From positions 1 through 64,000 of the forward strand of contig CAIMWF010000008.1 in the NCBI GenBank assembly GCA_903845055.1: 64,000 bases of DNA, in the 5' to 3' direction. The stretch is from an uncultured Bacteroidales bacterium. GTDB taxonomy: Bacteria > Bacteroidota > Bacteroidia > Bacteroidales > FEN-979. Position numbers and translations under genes: made by a program. Positions 27,219 through 36,841 of this stretch are shown here, in pieces (position 1 is the stretch's first letter; every line of letters starts with the position of its first letter). The notes beneath the pieces were generated by a model, which did no database searches, was not told the DNA's origin, and worked only from the letters and a program-made list of their open reading frames with translations.

Positions 27219-28448
27219 TTATTCGATGTCATATTCCTTTATCTTCCGGTAAAGGGTCCGTTCTGATATGCCGAGTTCCCTGGCTGCATCCTTGCGTTTG
27301 CCTTCATGACGTGCAAGGGCCCGTTTGATGAAGTCGATCTCTTTTTTCTCAAGTGAAAGGGATTCTTCAACCTCTTCGGGTTCCTGGATTGTATCCTGGT
27401 CTGAGAAATGGGTGTCTGCCGAATGTACGATGATCGGCTGGGAAATGTCTTTTCCCTCTTCAAAATCCTTGTAAAGCCGCTTGATCAGGTGGGTGTTTTC
27501 ACCAAGGTTGCTGCTGATGGTGTTTTCATGCTGCATAAGGTTCATGACCAGCTGTTTAAGATCGTTCATATCCTTCTTCATGTCAAACAACACTTTATAC
27601 AGCAACTCCCGTTCGTTGAATTTCGAGGCGTCCTCCCCCTTGTATAAAACCGGCAATTCGTTCGACTGGCCCTGGGGGAGGTATTTAATGATGGTCGCCA
27701 CATCGATCATCCTGTTCTTTTCGATGATGGAGATCTGTTCCGTCAGGTTTTTCAGTTGCCGGATATTCCCCGGCCAGCGGTAATTCCGGAGAACCTGCTG
27801 CGCTTCGTCATCCACCTGGATCGGCGGCATGCGGTACTTCTCTGCTGCATCTGCGGCAAATTTCCGGAAGAGGAGGTAGATGTCATCCTTCCGTTCACGC
27901 AAAGCCGGCACCAGAATGGGAACCGTATTAAGCCGATAGTACAGGTCCTGTCGGAATTTACCGTTCGAAATGGCATCAGGGATATTGACATTGGTCGCAC
28001 CCACCACCCGCACATTGGTTTTCAGTACTTTGGAAGAACCCACACGCATAAATTCGCCGGATTCCAGGACGCGTAAAAGCCTGACCTGGGTTCCCAAAGG
28101 CAGTTCCGCGACTTCATCCAGGAAAATGGTCCCCCCGTCGACAACCTCGAAATACCCTTTGCGTGCTTCGTGGGCACCGGTGAAGGAACCTTTTTCATGA
28201 CCGAAAAGCTCCGAATCGATGGTTCCTTCGGGGATGGCCCCGCAGTTCACCGCTATGTAAGGACCATGTTTCCTTGCGCTTAACTGGTGGATGATCTTTG
28301 GGAAAAATTCCTTCCCCGTGCCACTTTCCCCGCTTACCAGCACCGTGATATCGGTGGCGGCAACCTGGCGCGCAATGTCAATGGCCCTGTCGAGGACCGG
28401 GTTGTTTCCAATGATCCCGAAACGCTGTTTAATTGCCTGAATATCCAT
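27219..28448 (-). CDS. Sigma-54-dependent activator (AAA+ and Fis-type HTH, no receiver)
   Basis: A 409-residue enhancer-binding protein. It begins directly with the AAA+ domain: Walker A 'GESGTGKE' at about residues 40-47, the sigma-54 contact loop as GSFTGA (residues 87-92; the usual form is GAFTGA), Walker B '[12 protein letters not shown]', and 'YYRLNTVPI'. A linker of about 100 residues separates this from the C-terminal Fis-type helix-turn-helix ('[20 protein letters not shown]'). There is no N-terminal sensor or receiver domain, so activity must be set by amount or by a partner. It is the gene upstream of lptE and follows pheT by 8 bases. Targets are unknown. Confidence 0.92.
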   Translation of the reverse strand: MDIQAIKQRFGIIGNNPVLDRAIDIARQVAATDITVLVSGESGTGKEFFPKIIHQLSARKHGPYIAVNCGAIPEGTIDSELFGHEKGSFTGAHEARKGYFEVVDGGTIFLDEVAELPLGTQVRLLRVLESGEFMRVGSSKVLKTNVRVVGATNVNIPDAISNGKFRQDLYYRLNTVPILVPALRERKDDIYLLFRKFAADAAEKYRMPPIQVDDEAQQVLRNYRWPGNIRQLKNLTEQISIIEKNRMIDVATIIKYLPQGQSNELPVLYKGEDASKFNERELLYKVLFDMKKDMNDLKQLVMNLMQHENTISSNLGENTHLIKRLYKDFEEGKDISQPIIVHSADTHFSDQDTIQEPEEVEESLSLEKKEIDFIKRALARHEGKRKDAARELGISERTLYRKIKEYDIE

Positions 28449-28456
28449 GGTTTTTA

Positions 28457-30931
28457 TTATCTGAGCTGTGCATTAAGTTGGGATGCAAAAGCCCTGGTCA
28501 TCCTTTCCATGACCTTTTCAATCTCTTTATCGGTAAGGGTTTTTTCACTGTCCTGCAAAATAAACTTGACCGCGTAGGATTTCTTGCCGGGGCCGATTTT
28601 GTCCCCTTCGTATACATCGAACAGCCCCACCTTCTTAAGGAGTTTTTTCTCCGTCTGGTATGCCAGCTGTTCAATTTCTGCGAAGGTGGTTGTCCGGTCG
28701 ATCAGCAATGCCAGGTCGCGGCGCACTTCGGGAAATTTCGGGAGCTCCGTATACCCGGCATTCGCGGCAGGTATGAGTGCAAGCACCTTATCCCAGTTCA
28801 GTTCGGCATAAAAGACAGGCTGCCTGATGTCGAACATTTTCAGAACCGGAGCCGACAGCAGGCCCATCCGGTAAACAATCCCCGGCCCTGCTGAGCATAC
28901 CTGGCCACCGGTCAGGTAGCCCGAAGCAAAAAGTTCTATCTTCAGTTTATCCTCTGCGACCGACAATTTTTTAAATATGGAGCCAAGGAACCCCTTCAAT
29001 TCGTAAAAATCAACGGGTTTGTCGGTGGAATTCCAGTTTTCGGGTCGGAGGCGTCCCGTCATTGCGATGGCAAGATGTTTTTCTTCGTGATAACCCTGTA
29101 CAGGATCATTCTTTTCGCCCGGGATGGAGTAAACACGGCCGAATTCAAACAGTTTAAGGTCCGACGATTTCCTGTTCTGGTTATGGACGATGGTCTCTGC
29201 CATCCCGAACAACAGTGTCTGTCTCATTACATCCAGTTCGCGGCTGATCGGGTTGAGCATTCTCACACAATGCTCTGCATGGAAATCCGGGTTTCCTTCG
29301 TAATAGGTCGACCGTGTGAGCGAGTTGTTCATGATCTCGCTGAAACCTCCCGCGGCAAGGTAATCGGCGACCAGGTTCTGAACCTTTTCAGGATCCGTTC
29401 CATGGGTGAAAGAAAGTGACGATCTCAGTACGTTGTCGAGTACGATGTTGTTGTACCCATAAACACGCAGGATCTCTTCAGCGACATCCGCCTCGCGTGT
29501 CACGTCAACCTTGAAGCCCGGGATCTGCAGCCTGAGACCCGGATCATCCGTCAGTTCAGCGAGGATGGCAATGCCGAGATCAGCGAGGATGGATTTTACA
29601 GTCTCCCTGCCGATCGTCTTTCCAATCAGCCTGTCAAGGCGTTTGTATGAAAGCTCAACGATGACCGGCGGAAATGGATTCGGGTATACATCGACAATTT
29701 CGGAAGTGATCATGCCCCCCGCTATTTCTTTGATCATCATCGCCGCACGCTTCAGCGCATAAACGGTGATATCGTAATTGGTCCCGCGTTCGAACCGGAA
29801 GGAGGCATCGGTTTGAAGCCCGTGAAACCGTGAACTCCTGCGGATATGTTTCGGATCAAAACAGGCGCTTTCGATGAAAATCCGTGAGGTCTTGCCTGTC
29901 ACGCCCGATTTGCTTCCTCCGAATACCCCGGCGATGCACATGGGTTCGGCCGTGTTGCAGATCATCAGGTCGTTTGCCGACAGTTCCCGTTCAATAGTAT
30001 CGAGGGTGACGAACTTCGTTCCTGCAGGGTACTTTTTAACCACCACCCTGTTGCCTGTAATGCAGTCGGCATCAAAAGCATGAAGCGGCTGGCCGAGTTC
30101 CATCAGGATATAGTTGGTGATATCGACAATGTTGTTGATGGGGCGCAGGCCGATAGCCAGCAACCTGTTCTTAAGCCATTCGGGGGAATCAGTCACGGTG
30201 ACACCCGAAAGGGTGATTCCTGAATACCGGGGACAGGCTGCATCATCATCGATCACAACGTCGATATGGAGTTTGTCAGAGTCAACAGCAAATGATGAAA
30301 CGTCGGGGATGATGAGCGATTTGCCGTTGCCGGTTTCCTCCCGGTTGCCGCCAAAGTTATTGAACACCGCAACCAGGTCACGTGCAACCCCGAGATGGGA
30401 TGCGGCATCAGCCCGGTTCGGGGTCAGCCCGATGGTATAGGTAATATCTTCCTCCACTTTATAATAGGCTCCCGCAGAGGTACCCGGAACTGCATCAGCA
30501 TCCAGAACCAGTATCCCGGCATGTGAAGATCCGAGTCCGAGCTCGTCCTCGGCGCAGATCATCCCCTCTGAAACCTCACCCCTGATTTTGGTGCGCTGCA
30601 GGGTCAACGCCTCATCCTTGAAAAAGAGTGTCGTTCCGATGGTGGCCACGGCCACTTTCTGCCCCTGGGCCACATTGGATGCACCGCAGACGATCTTCAA
30701 AGGTTCGGGGGCTCCAATGTTCACGGTCGTCAGGCTGAGATGGTCTGAATTCGGATGTTTTTCGCAGGTCAGCACCTCGCCGATGACAACCCCTTTCAAC
30801 CCGCCTTTAATCGACTGGAAGAGCTCCTGGCCTTCAACCTCAAGGCCGCATCCTGTTAACATTTCCGCCACCTTGTCAGGTGATAGACTGAGATCATGAT
30901 ACTGATTCAGCCAGTTATACGAGATTTTCAT
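28457..30931 (-). CDS. pheT: Phenylalanyl-tRNA synthetase beta subunit
   Basis: An 824-residue beta chain of the (alpha-beta)2 enzyme that charges tRNA-Phe. Domains in order: N-terminal '[20 protein letters not shown]', the tRNA-binding OB domain ('[21 protein letters not shown]'), B3/B4 editing region ('[23 protein letters not shown]', '[22 protein letters not shown]'), B5, the catalytic-like core, and a C-terminal ferredoxin-fold anticodon-binding domain ('[20 protein letters not shown]'). The alpha subunit gene (pheS) is not adjacent, as is common in Bacteroidota. A -7 box lies 22 bases upstream. Confidence 0.98.
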   Translation of the reverse strand: MKISYNWLNQYHDLSLSPDKVAEMLTGCGLEVEGQELFQSIKGGLKGVVIGEVLTCEKHPNSDHLSLTTVNIGAPEPLKIVCGASNVAQGQKVAVATIGTTLFFKDEALTLQRTKIRGEVSEGMICAEDELGLGSSHAGILVLDADAVPGTSAGAYYKVEEDITYTIGLTPNRADAASHLGVARDLVAVFNNFGGNREETGNGKSLIIPDVSSFAVDSDKLHIDVVIDDDAACPRYSGITLSGVTVTDSPEWLKNRLLAIGLRPINNIVDITNYILMELGQPLHAFDADCITGNRVVVKKYPAGTKFVTLDTIERELSANDLMICNTAEPMCIAGVFGGSKSGVTGKTSRIFIESACFDPKHIRRSSRFHGLQTDASFRFERGTNYDITVYALKRAAMMIKEIAGGMITSEIVDVYPNPFPPVIVELSYKRLDRLIGKTIGRETVKSILADLGIAILAELTDDPGLRLQIPGFKVDVTREADVAEEILRVYGYNNIVLDNVLRSSLSFTHGTDPEKVQNLVADYLAAGGFSEIMNNSLTRSTYYEGNPDFHAEHCVRMLNPISRELDVMRQTLLFGMAETIVHNQNRKSSDLKLFEFGRVYSIPGEKNDPVQGYHEEKHLAIAMTGRLRPENWNSTDKPVDFYELKGFLGSIFKKLSVAEDKLKIELFASGYLTGGQVCSAGPGIVYRMGLLSAPVLKMFDIRQPVFYAELNWDKVLALIPAANAGYTELPKFPEVRRDLALLIDRTTTFAEIEQLAYQTEKKLLKKVGLFDVYEGDKIGPGKKSYAVKFILQDSEKTLTDKEIEKVMERMTRAFASQLNAQLR

Positions 30932-30952
30932 TTGTCTTGCAGATTAAGCGAA

Positions 30953-30960
30953 CAAAGGTA
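30953..30960 (-). promoter_or_regulatory. Candidate -7 promoter box of pheT
   Basis: Minus-strand TACCTTTG fits TAnnTTTG and lies 22 bases upstream of the pheT ATG. No convincing -33 TTTG is seen at 19-21 bases, so strength is uncertain. The box falls between the recG stop and pheT. Confidence 0.45.
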
Positions 30961-30979
30961 GGAATAAAAAAGGATACAC

Positions 30980-33085
30980 TCAGGAGATCAGTCCCCAATT
31001 TTGCTGGTTCCGTTCCATTTGCTGAAGGTGTCGTGCCAGAATGTCATTGTCACTTTTCACCAGTTCCGGATCATCGGTGATGATGTCAGTGGCAACATTG
31101 CGGGCATATTTCAGGATTTTTTCATCTTTTACCAGGTCGGCGATCCGCAGGTCGAGAATCCCGCTTTGCTGTGTCCCCTGGAGGTCGCCCGGACCTCTGA
31201 TCTGCAGGTCTGTTTCAGCGATCTCAAAGCCGTCGGTGGTGCGCACCATGGTGGAGATCCGCTTGCGGGCCTCGGCCGACAGTTCGTAACCGCTCACCAG
31301 GATGCAGTAGGATTGATCGCTGCCCCGTCCCACACGGCCGCGGAGCTGGTGCAGTTGCGAAAGACCGAACCGTTCGGCATTTTCAATCACCATGACGGAG
31401 GCGTTGGGAACGTCAACCCCGACTTCAATAACAGTTGTTGCCACCATGATCTGAGTTTCCTTTTGAAGGAATCGTTTCATTTCGGTGTCTTTCAACTGTT
31501 GCTTCATCTGCCCGTGCACCATGCTGACCGAATAACGGGGCGGGGGAAATTCCAGGATGACATGCTGGTAACCATCCTCAAGATTTTTGAGATCGAGGGT
31601 TTCCGATTCAGAGATTAGGGGATAAACAATATAGACCTGCCTGCCTTCGGCAACCTTTTCCCTTATAAATTGAAAAACCTTCCCGTGTTCGGGTTCGTAA
31701 ACATGCCTGGTGACGATCGATTTCCTGCCCGGGGGGAGTTCATCAATGACCGATGTATCGAGATCACCGTAAAGTGTCATGGCCAGGGTCCGGGGGATCG
31801 GGGTGGCTGTCATGACCAGGATATGCGGGGTGATGATATTTTTCTCCCAGAGTTTAGCACGCTGGGCGACCCCGAAACGATGCTGTTCGTCAATAACCAC
31901 CAGCCCGAGCCTGTAGAACTGCACATTTTCCTCAAGCAGGGCGTGGGTGCCTATGAGCAGTTGGATGGTTCCCGATTCAAGCCCGGCCTGGATCTCGCGG
32001 CGTTCGGCGGGCTTTGAGTTACCCGTAAGCAGGCGGACTTCCACCTTCAGCCCGGTGAGCATGGCGGTAATCGATTTGAAATGCTGTTTCGCCAAGATCT
32101 CGGTGGGTGCCATCAGGCAACTCTGGTAATCATTATCGAGCGCTATGAGCATGGTCATCAGGGCAACGAGTGTTTTGCCGCTGCCCACATCGCCCTGGAG
32201 CAGCCGGTTCATCTGGTTCCCGGAGCCCACATCGGCCCTGATCTCTTTGATGACCCTTTTTTGCGCATTTGTAAGTTCGAAGGTAAGATGGTTGTGGTAA
32301 AACTGGTTCACGTAATCGCCAACCTTAAAGAACCGGTGCCCCTCATGCTTGCTTAGCCTGCCGATCCGCTGTTTTGCCAGCCTGAGCTGAATGAAAAAAA
32401 GTTCTTCAAATTTCAGCCTTGTCTGTGCCTTTTTAAGCAGATCGGGGCTCCGGGGAAAATGGATGTTAACGAATGCCTCCTGCCGGTTAAGAAGCCTCAG
32501 GTTGTTAAGGATTGTCAGTGTCAGGTTTTCAGGAACGGCGAATTTTTCGCTCAGCAGCAGGTTTTTAACCAGTTTCCCGATCCCTTTGAAATCGAGGCCC
32601 TTGTTCTTAAGTTTTTCGGTGGAATTGTAAATCGGTCTTACCGTTTCGCTGAGTGGCAGCGGGTGTGCCGGTGGAATTTCAAGTTCAGGATGTGCCATGC
32701 TCCACCGGCCGTTGAACAGGGCCGGTTTCCCGAATACAACATATTCCTGCTGGGGTGTCAGCATCTCTGTCACCCACCTGATGCCCTGGAACCAGACCAG
32801 GTCGATTTCGCCGCTGGAATCACGGGCCGTGGCAACAAGCCGCTGGTGATGCGCCTGTCCGATCGTCTGGATACGCACGATTTTCGCCTTCAGCTGAATA
32901 TAGGCCGTGTCATCCCTGATTTCCGAGATCAGGTAGAATTTGCTGCGGTCAACATAGCGAAAGGGGAAGTATGTAAGAAGTTCGCCGAAAGTCTGCAAAC
33001 CGAGTTCTTTCCTGAGCAGTTCAGCCCTGGCCGAACCCACCCCTTTGAGGTATTCAATCGAAGTGTCAAGAAATGGTGTTGCCAT
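30980..33085 (-). CDS. recG: ATP-dependent DNA helicase RecG
   Basis: A 701-residue branch-migration helicase that remodels stalled replication forks and recombination intermediates. The N-terminal wedge/OB domain includes 'LTYFPFRYVDRSKFY'. Helicase motifs are complete: 'LLQGDVGSGKTLVAL' (Walker A), 'VVIDEQHRFGVAQR' (DEQH), 'LVMTATPIPRTLAMTLYGDL', 'STTVIEVGVDVPNA'-like motif (seen as ATTVIEVGVDVPNASVM) and 'QLHQLRGRVGRG'. The C-terminal 'LQIRGPGDLQGTQQSG' is the RecG TRG-type region. The start MATPFLDTSIEYLKGVG is typical for the phylum. Confidence 0.98.
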   Translation of the reverse strand: MATPFLDTSIEYLKGVGSARAELLRKELGLQTFGELLTYFPFRYVDRSKFYLISEIRDDTAYIQLKAKIVRIQTIGQAHHQRLVATARDSSGEIDLVWFQGIRWVTEMLTPQQEYVVFGKPALFNGRWSMAHPELEIPPAHPLPLSETVRPIYNSTEKLKNKGLDFKGIGKLVKNLLLSEKFAVPENLTLTILNNLRLLNRQEAFVNIHFPRSPDLLKKAQTRLKFEELFFIQLRLAKQRIGRLSKHEGHRFFKVGDYVNQFYHNHLTFELTNAQKRVIKEIRADVGSGNQMNRLLQGDVGSGKTLVALMTMLIALDNDYQSCLMAPTEILAKQHFKSITAMLTGLKVEVRLLTGNSKPAERREIQAGLESGTIQLLIGTHALLEENVQFYRLGLVVIDEQHRFGVAQRAKLWEKNIITPHILVMTATPIPRTLAMTLYGDLDTSVIDELPPGRKSIVTRHVYEPEHGKVFQFIREKVAEGRQVYIVYPLISESETLDLKNLEDGYQHVILEFPPPRYSVSMVHGQMKQQLKDTEMKRFLQKETQIMVATTVIEVGVDVPNASVMVIENAERFGLSQLHQLRGRVGRGSDQSYCILVSGYELSAEARKRISTMVRTTDGFEIAETDLQIRGPGDLQGTQQSGILDLRIADLVKDEKILKYARNVATDIITDDPELVKSDNDILARHLQQMERNQQNWGLIS

Positions 33086-33159
33086 ATATTCCTATCGGGC
33101 CTGCGCGCACAAAAATAGTGAATCCGCAGGAACTGTGCGAATTTACGAACGGGTATCAA

Positions 33160-33194
33160 AAAAAGAAGCTGTCTCACCGCAATGAGACAGCCTC
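33160..33194 (-). terminator. Rho-independent terminator after gldN
   Basis: On the minus strand a 9-bp perfect stem gctgtctca / tgagacagc (extendable to 12 bp with one G-T pair), loop of 6, followed by ttctttttttg. It lies about 45 bases downstream of the gldN stop and closes the gldKLMN operon ahead of recG. Confidence 0.88.
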
Positions 33195-33236
33195 CTCCAA
33201 TTTTTCTTTCCGCGTTCGGCAGAAAATATTCCTGTT

Positions 33237-34094
33237 CTAGTATTCCCAGAGATTCTGTTCGAAGTCGAACAGGCTGTTCTTGGCTTTTTCCGATTCAAGC
33301 AGTGCATCTACGCCCGTGGCGTATTCGTTAATGGCCCGGTCATAAACATTTTCCTCCTTGTACACATAGCTGGTGAACATCCGTTTCATGAAAACGTCAT
33401 CATAGGTCATCCTGCCGGCCGATCCGTTTTTCAGGTTGAAAAGTTCGTTCTTGGCAAACAGGTTCCGGCATTCAGGGAAATAGACCCAGAAGAGGTTTTT
33501 CTCAAATCTTTTTTCACCCGTATTTTTGTCGATGTCATCCACTACCGGGCACATACCCAGGATTCTTACCTCAACCACCGACCGCTGACGGTCAAAATAG
33601 ACATCCTCCTTGATCTTCAGTTTCTTCACGTTTGACGGATCAAAATCCACCTTGATAACGGTATCGAATGTGATATCGGGATTGTCGGGCCTGGGCAGTT
33701 TTACAGAGTCGGACCTGTTGAGTTTTTCCATCAACTCCTTATAGGTAAGCGGTACCAAAAACTGGTCCGATTCACTGGAATAAGCGGTGATCGTGCCTTC
33801 TTTCAGTCCGTCCATGAGAATGGTGACAAGGCTGCGCCAGCCGTTCTGCGGTTTTTCGGGGAAGTAAAAAGGCTGGTTCATCTTTTCACGCATGTCGAGC
33901 ACCCGCCAGATCCTGCGTGTCCAGATGACATCGGCTTCGCGCAGGTAAGGATAAGGGATGGGTTGCACCTGCGTGATCGTCGTTTTATCATACACGCCAT
34001 CCCTTGGAGGACCTTCCAGTACCTGGGAATAGGATGTAAGGTTTATTCCTGCAAGAATTGCAATGAATAAAACCAGGAAAAATGCTTTTTTCAT
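33237..34094 (-). CDS. gldN: T9SS ring protein GldN/PorN
   Basis: A 285-residue periplasmic protein that forms, with GldK, the ring of the type IX secretion machine under the outer membrane. It has a signal peptide (MKKAFFLVLFIAILAGINLT, cleavage near SYSQ). Family features are 'DVIWTRRIWRVLDMREKMNQ', 'YFPEKPQNGWRSLVTILMDG', 'EVRILGMCPVVDDIDKNTGE' and 'WVYFPECRNLFAKNELFN'. It is last in gldK-L-M-N, 21 bases after gldM. Unlike nearly all genes here it has a strong Shine-Dalgarno sequence (34098-34105). Confidence 0.96.
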   Translation of the reverse strand: MKKAFFLVLFIAILAGINLTSYSQVLEGPPRDGVYDKTTITQVQPIPYPYLREADVIWTRRIWRVLDMREKMNQPFYFPEKPQNGWRSLVTILMDGLKEGTITAYSSESDQFLVPLTYKELMEKLNRSDSVKLPRPDNPDITFDTVIKVDFDPSNVKKLKIKEDVYFDRQRSVVEVRILGMCPVVDDIDKNTGEKRFEKNLFWVYFPECRNLFAKNELFNLKNGSAGRMTYDDVFMKRMFTSYVYKEENVYDRAINEYATGVDALLESEKAKNSLFDFEQNLWEY

Positions 34095-34097
34095 ATT

Positions 34098-34105
34098 ACC
34101 TCCTT
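34098..34105 (-). promoter_or_regulatory. Strong Shine-Dalgarno sequence of gldN
   Basis: AAGGAGGT on the minus strand, with three bases (aat) before the ATG at 34094. This is a near-perfect complement of the 16S rRNA tail, exceptional for Bacteroidota, and the spacing is rather short. Confidence 0.8.
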
Positions 34106-34115
34106 GTGGCTATTA

Positions 34116-35726
34116 TCAGTTCAGTTTCAAATTAAGACTGGTATTCACTTTCCGGGTTCCGTCGGGACCCTTGACATAAATGTCGTCGAACCAGACACGC
34201 TGACCTTTGCGGGCATTCTGGATTTTCGAGAGGATTGCAGAACTCAAATGGTTACCGGTCACCTTTTCGTCGCTGCCTTCACCGGAAGCGGTGGAGGTAG
34301 AAAAGACAAAGGAGGTTACCGTAAATTTCAGGTCGAAGTCGAAACCGGCCGGCATTTCAGGCAGCAGGTAGGGGCTGGCAAGCAAGAGGCTTTTTGAAAC
34401 GAAACCTTCGCTTTTTCCCGCAATTTTAATGAGGGGATCGGGGACCGTTTTCAACCGGAATTTATAGGCGCCCATGTTCTTGGTCTTTCCTGAAAATACG
34501 GCGTTCACGGTTATCACGGCCTCGCGCACGGCAGAAGAAACAAGGTTTGAAACGATCCAGTCTTTCCCTTCCTGCCGGATACTGCCGGTGGATATGGTAG
34601 GAATGATGCGTTCGGGACTGCCGGGTACGCTGATCTCAACCGGGTTGTCAACACCGATGTAAAATACGTTCATTTTACTCGGCGAGATGGTCAGCGCCGG
34701 TTTGGCCACGATGAATTCATCGTGGAAGTGGAAGGTCATGGTATCGCCCAGCGGGCTAACAACCTTGATGATCCCCGCAAACTTTTTGAGTCCTTCGCCG
34801 GATGCGCCGAGTTTGAGAACAACAAGTCCGTTGGAACCTTCGAGCGGGGTGGCGCTTTTAAAATTGGCCGGGGTAAGGGTATCCGATCCGAGCGTATAAC
34901 GGACATCGGGGTTTTGCTTGGTATCGTATGCACCTACAAGGATTTCAGCCTGGTACTCATCTCCCAGGAAGACATAGCTGCTTCGCGGAATCACCTTGGC
35001 CTGGATCTTGTCGAATTTGAAGTTCAGCGCATCGATCGAACTGTAGAGGTTGTTCACCACATCGAATTCGGCGTTGTAAACTTCAGCCTTAGTCTTATTT
35101 AAGATGGTCACGGTTGCAGCAAGAATGGTACGGTAGAAATTATGCATTTCCCACGTTTGCTCTTTCCCGTCGAAATCAACAAACGGGCCTTTGGTATCCA
35201 TGCCGAGTTTGATTGTATTCCTGAATTTCGGGTCGACCAGTTCGATCATCTGTTTTTTGAAAGCCTCGATCTTTTCCTTCAAAACCCTCGATTCCCCGGC
35301 AGATCCATCGGATGAACTACCGATGAAAAAACGGGTGGGTGTATCGTAATTGTCTTTCCTCTTGGCATCACGCAGGTTCAGCTTTTTGGCATCTTCGATG
35401 GTCGGGAGCTTTTCGGTACGCTGAATGACCAGGTACTTGAGGCTGTCGATATATTTCGAAAATTTTTCAGAAACAATATGTGCCTGTTGCGCCTTAAGCC
35501 AGTAGGGGCCAACTTTGTTGGGATTCAACTGATATTGGATCTTGAATTTCGCATAGGTGTTGTCCAGCTTCTTCGAAAAGTTATCATTGGTGAGCTCCAT
35601 GCTTTCGTTAACAACAACAAATGCATCCAGGATCTGTTTCGAGACGTTCAATGCGAGCAATGCAGTAAGAACAAGATACATCATTCCGATCATCTTCTGC
35701 CTCGGTGTCTCTTTATATCCAGCCAT
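34116..35726 (-). CDS. gldM: T9SS motor subunit GldM/PorM
   Basis: A 536-residue inner-membrane protein. One N-terminal membrane helix ('MIGMMYLVLTALLALNVSKQ') pairs with GldL in the membrane motor, and the large periplasmic part reaches the GldK/GldN ring. The helical first periplasmic domain (residues about 40-220) is followed by beta-rich domains, including 'GDEYQAEILVGAYD' and 'MNVFYIGVDNPVEISVPG', and a C-terminal 'VWFDDIYVKGPDGTRKV'. These match the known D1-D4 layout. It lies between gldL and gldN and is slightly longer than usual. Confidence 0.97.
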   Translation of the reverse strand: MAGYKETPRQKMIGMMYLVLTALLALNVSKQILDAFVVVNESMELTNDNFSKKLDNTYAKFKIQYQLNPNKVGPYWLKAQQAHIVSEKFSKYIDSLKYLVIQRTEKLPTIEDAKKLNLRDAKRKDNYDTPTRFFIGSSSDGSAGESRVLKEKIEAFKKQMIELVDPKFRNTIKLGMDTKGPFVDFDGKEQTWEMHNFYRTILAATVTILNKTKAEVYNAEFDVVNNLYSSIDALNFKFDKIQAKVIPRSSYVFLGDEYQAEILVGAYDTKQNPDVRYTLGSDTLTPANFKSATPLEGSNGLVVLKLGASGEGLKKFAGIIKVVSPLGDTMTFHFHDEFIVAKPALTISPSKMNVFYIGVDNPVEISVPGSPERIIPTISTGSIRQEGKDWIVSNLVSSAVREAVITVNAVFSGKTKNMGAYKFRLKTVPDPLIKIAGKSEGFVSKSLLLASPYLLPEMPAGFDFDLKFTVTSFVFSTSTASGEGSDEKVTGNHLSSAILSKIQNARKGQRVWFDDIYVKGPDGTRKVNTSLNLKLN

Positions 35727-35758
35727 CTAGTTATATATTTTGTACAGGTGAATTCTAA

Positions 35759-36793
35759 TTATTTTCCGCCAACACTCATTGCCGACAACATATTTCCATA
35801 AACTTTATTCAGGGAGACAATATTCCTGGTAAGATTGTCAACCTCAACCTTGAATTTCTCGGTATTGGCAAGAGACTCGTTGAGGTTTGCAGAAAACTTG
35901 TTCAGGACGGCATTGTACTTGTTTGTGTTTTCCATCTGCTGGTTGGAGCCCTGCAGGTGAAGTTCGTATAAAGCGTTGAGTGCGGAAAGATTGCTTGAAA
36001 CGCGCTGGAGTTCCTTGTTGTAAGTGGCGCCACCGGCTGCGGAAGCATTGAGTGATTCAACTGTTTTGCTGAGTAATGCGGCTGATTCGTTGTATTTTTC
36101 AACGAATTTGTTGGCAGAGGTTGTCACGTTGGAAAGACTGGCGGAGAAGGCTTTGTTGGCCTGGATATCTTCCTTCAGGGATTCACCGACTTCGGCGAAC
36201 ATGCCCGAGAGGGTGGCGGCGCTTTTTGAGGTCGCCTTGATATGTGTAAGCTGCTCCTGCGATGCGGTAACGCTCTGTTCGAGCGAACTGGCGGTTTTGC
36301 GGTACGAATCATTCAGGATGTTTGCCGATTCGGTGGCGGTTTTCATGCTGGTGACATACTTATCATTGGCCAGAGAGGCATCGGCAACATTCGAAAGTTT
36401 CGAGGTGGTCTCCGACAAATTGGTAAGGCCTGCGCCTAAACTGGCAATCAGTTCTGGCCCGATTTTGGCCTTTTCCAGCATTTTGTCAAGTTCCTGGGTG
36501 ACGGTATCCTTTGTTGTGAAAGCCTTGGAGGCATCAAGTTCATCCTCATGATAGATCCCGGCAAGCTGCGGATAAACCAGGCTCCAGTCGGGTTCAACAT
36601 GGGGTGGTTCAAAGGCAGAGAAAAAGAAGATCATCGATTCGGTACCCAGACCGATGATGAGCATGATATCGGCACCGGTATAGTGGTTGATTTTAAACAA
36701 GGCACCCACGATAACGACAGCGGCTCCCCAGCCATAAAGCTTGGCCATGAAATTCTTATACTGCTTTGTTTTGACAAAATCTAGTAACGCCAT
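35759..36793 (-). CDS. gldL: T9SS motor subunit GldL/PorL
   Basis: A 344-residue inner-membrane protein. Two membrane helices lie near the N-terminus ('LYGWGAAVVIVGALFKINHY' and 'DIMLIIGLGTESMIFFFSAF'), the second with the conserved Glu thought to use the proton gradient. The remainder is a long Ala/Ser/Thr-rich coiled-coil-like cytoplasmic tail, with repeated 'SNVADASLANDKY'- and 'NILNDSYRKTAS'-type helices. The tail is long compared with many GldL. It is 48 bases downstream of gldK and 32 upstream of gldM. Confidence 0.96.
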   Translation of the reverse strand: MALLDFVKTKQYKNFMAKLYGWGAAVVIVGALFKINHYTGADIMLIIGLGTESMIFFFSAFEPPHVEPDWSLVYPQLAGIYHEDELDASKAFTTKDTVTQELDKMLEKAKIGPELIASLGAGLTNLSETTSKLSNVADASLANDKYVTSMKTATESANILNDSYRKTASSLEQSVTASQEQLTHIKATSKSAATLSGMFAEVGESLKEDIQANKAFSASLSNVTTSANKFVEKYNESAALLSKTVESLNASAAGGATYNKELQRVSSNLSALNALYELHLQGSNQQMENTNKYNAVLNKFSANLNESLANTEKFKVEVDNLTRNIVSLNKVYGNMLSAMSVGGK

Positions 36794-36841
36794 AACATGA
36801 AAGGATTAATTGTGAATTGTTGAAAGTAGATTGTTTAGTTT

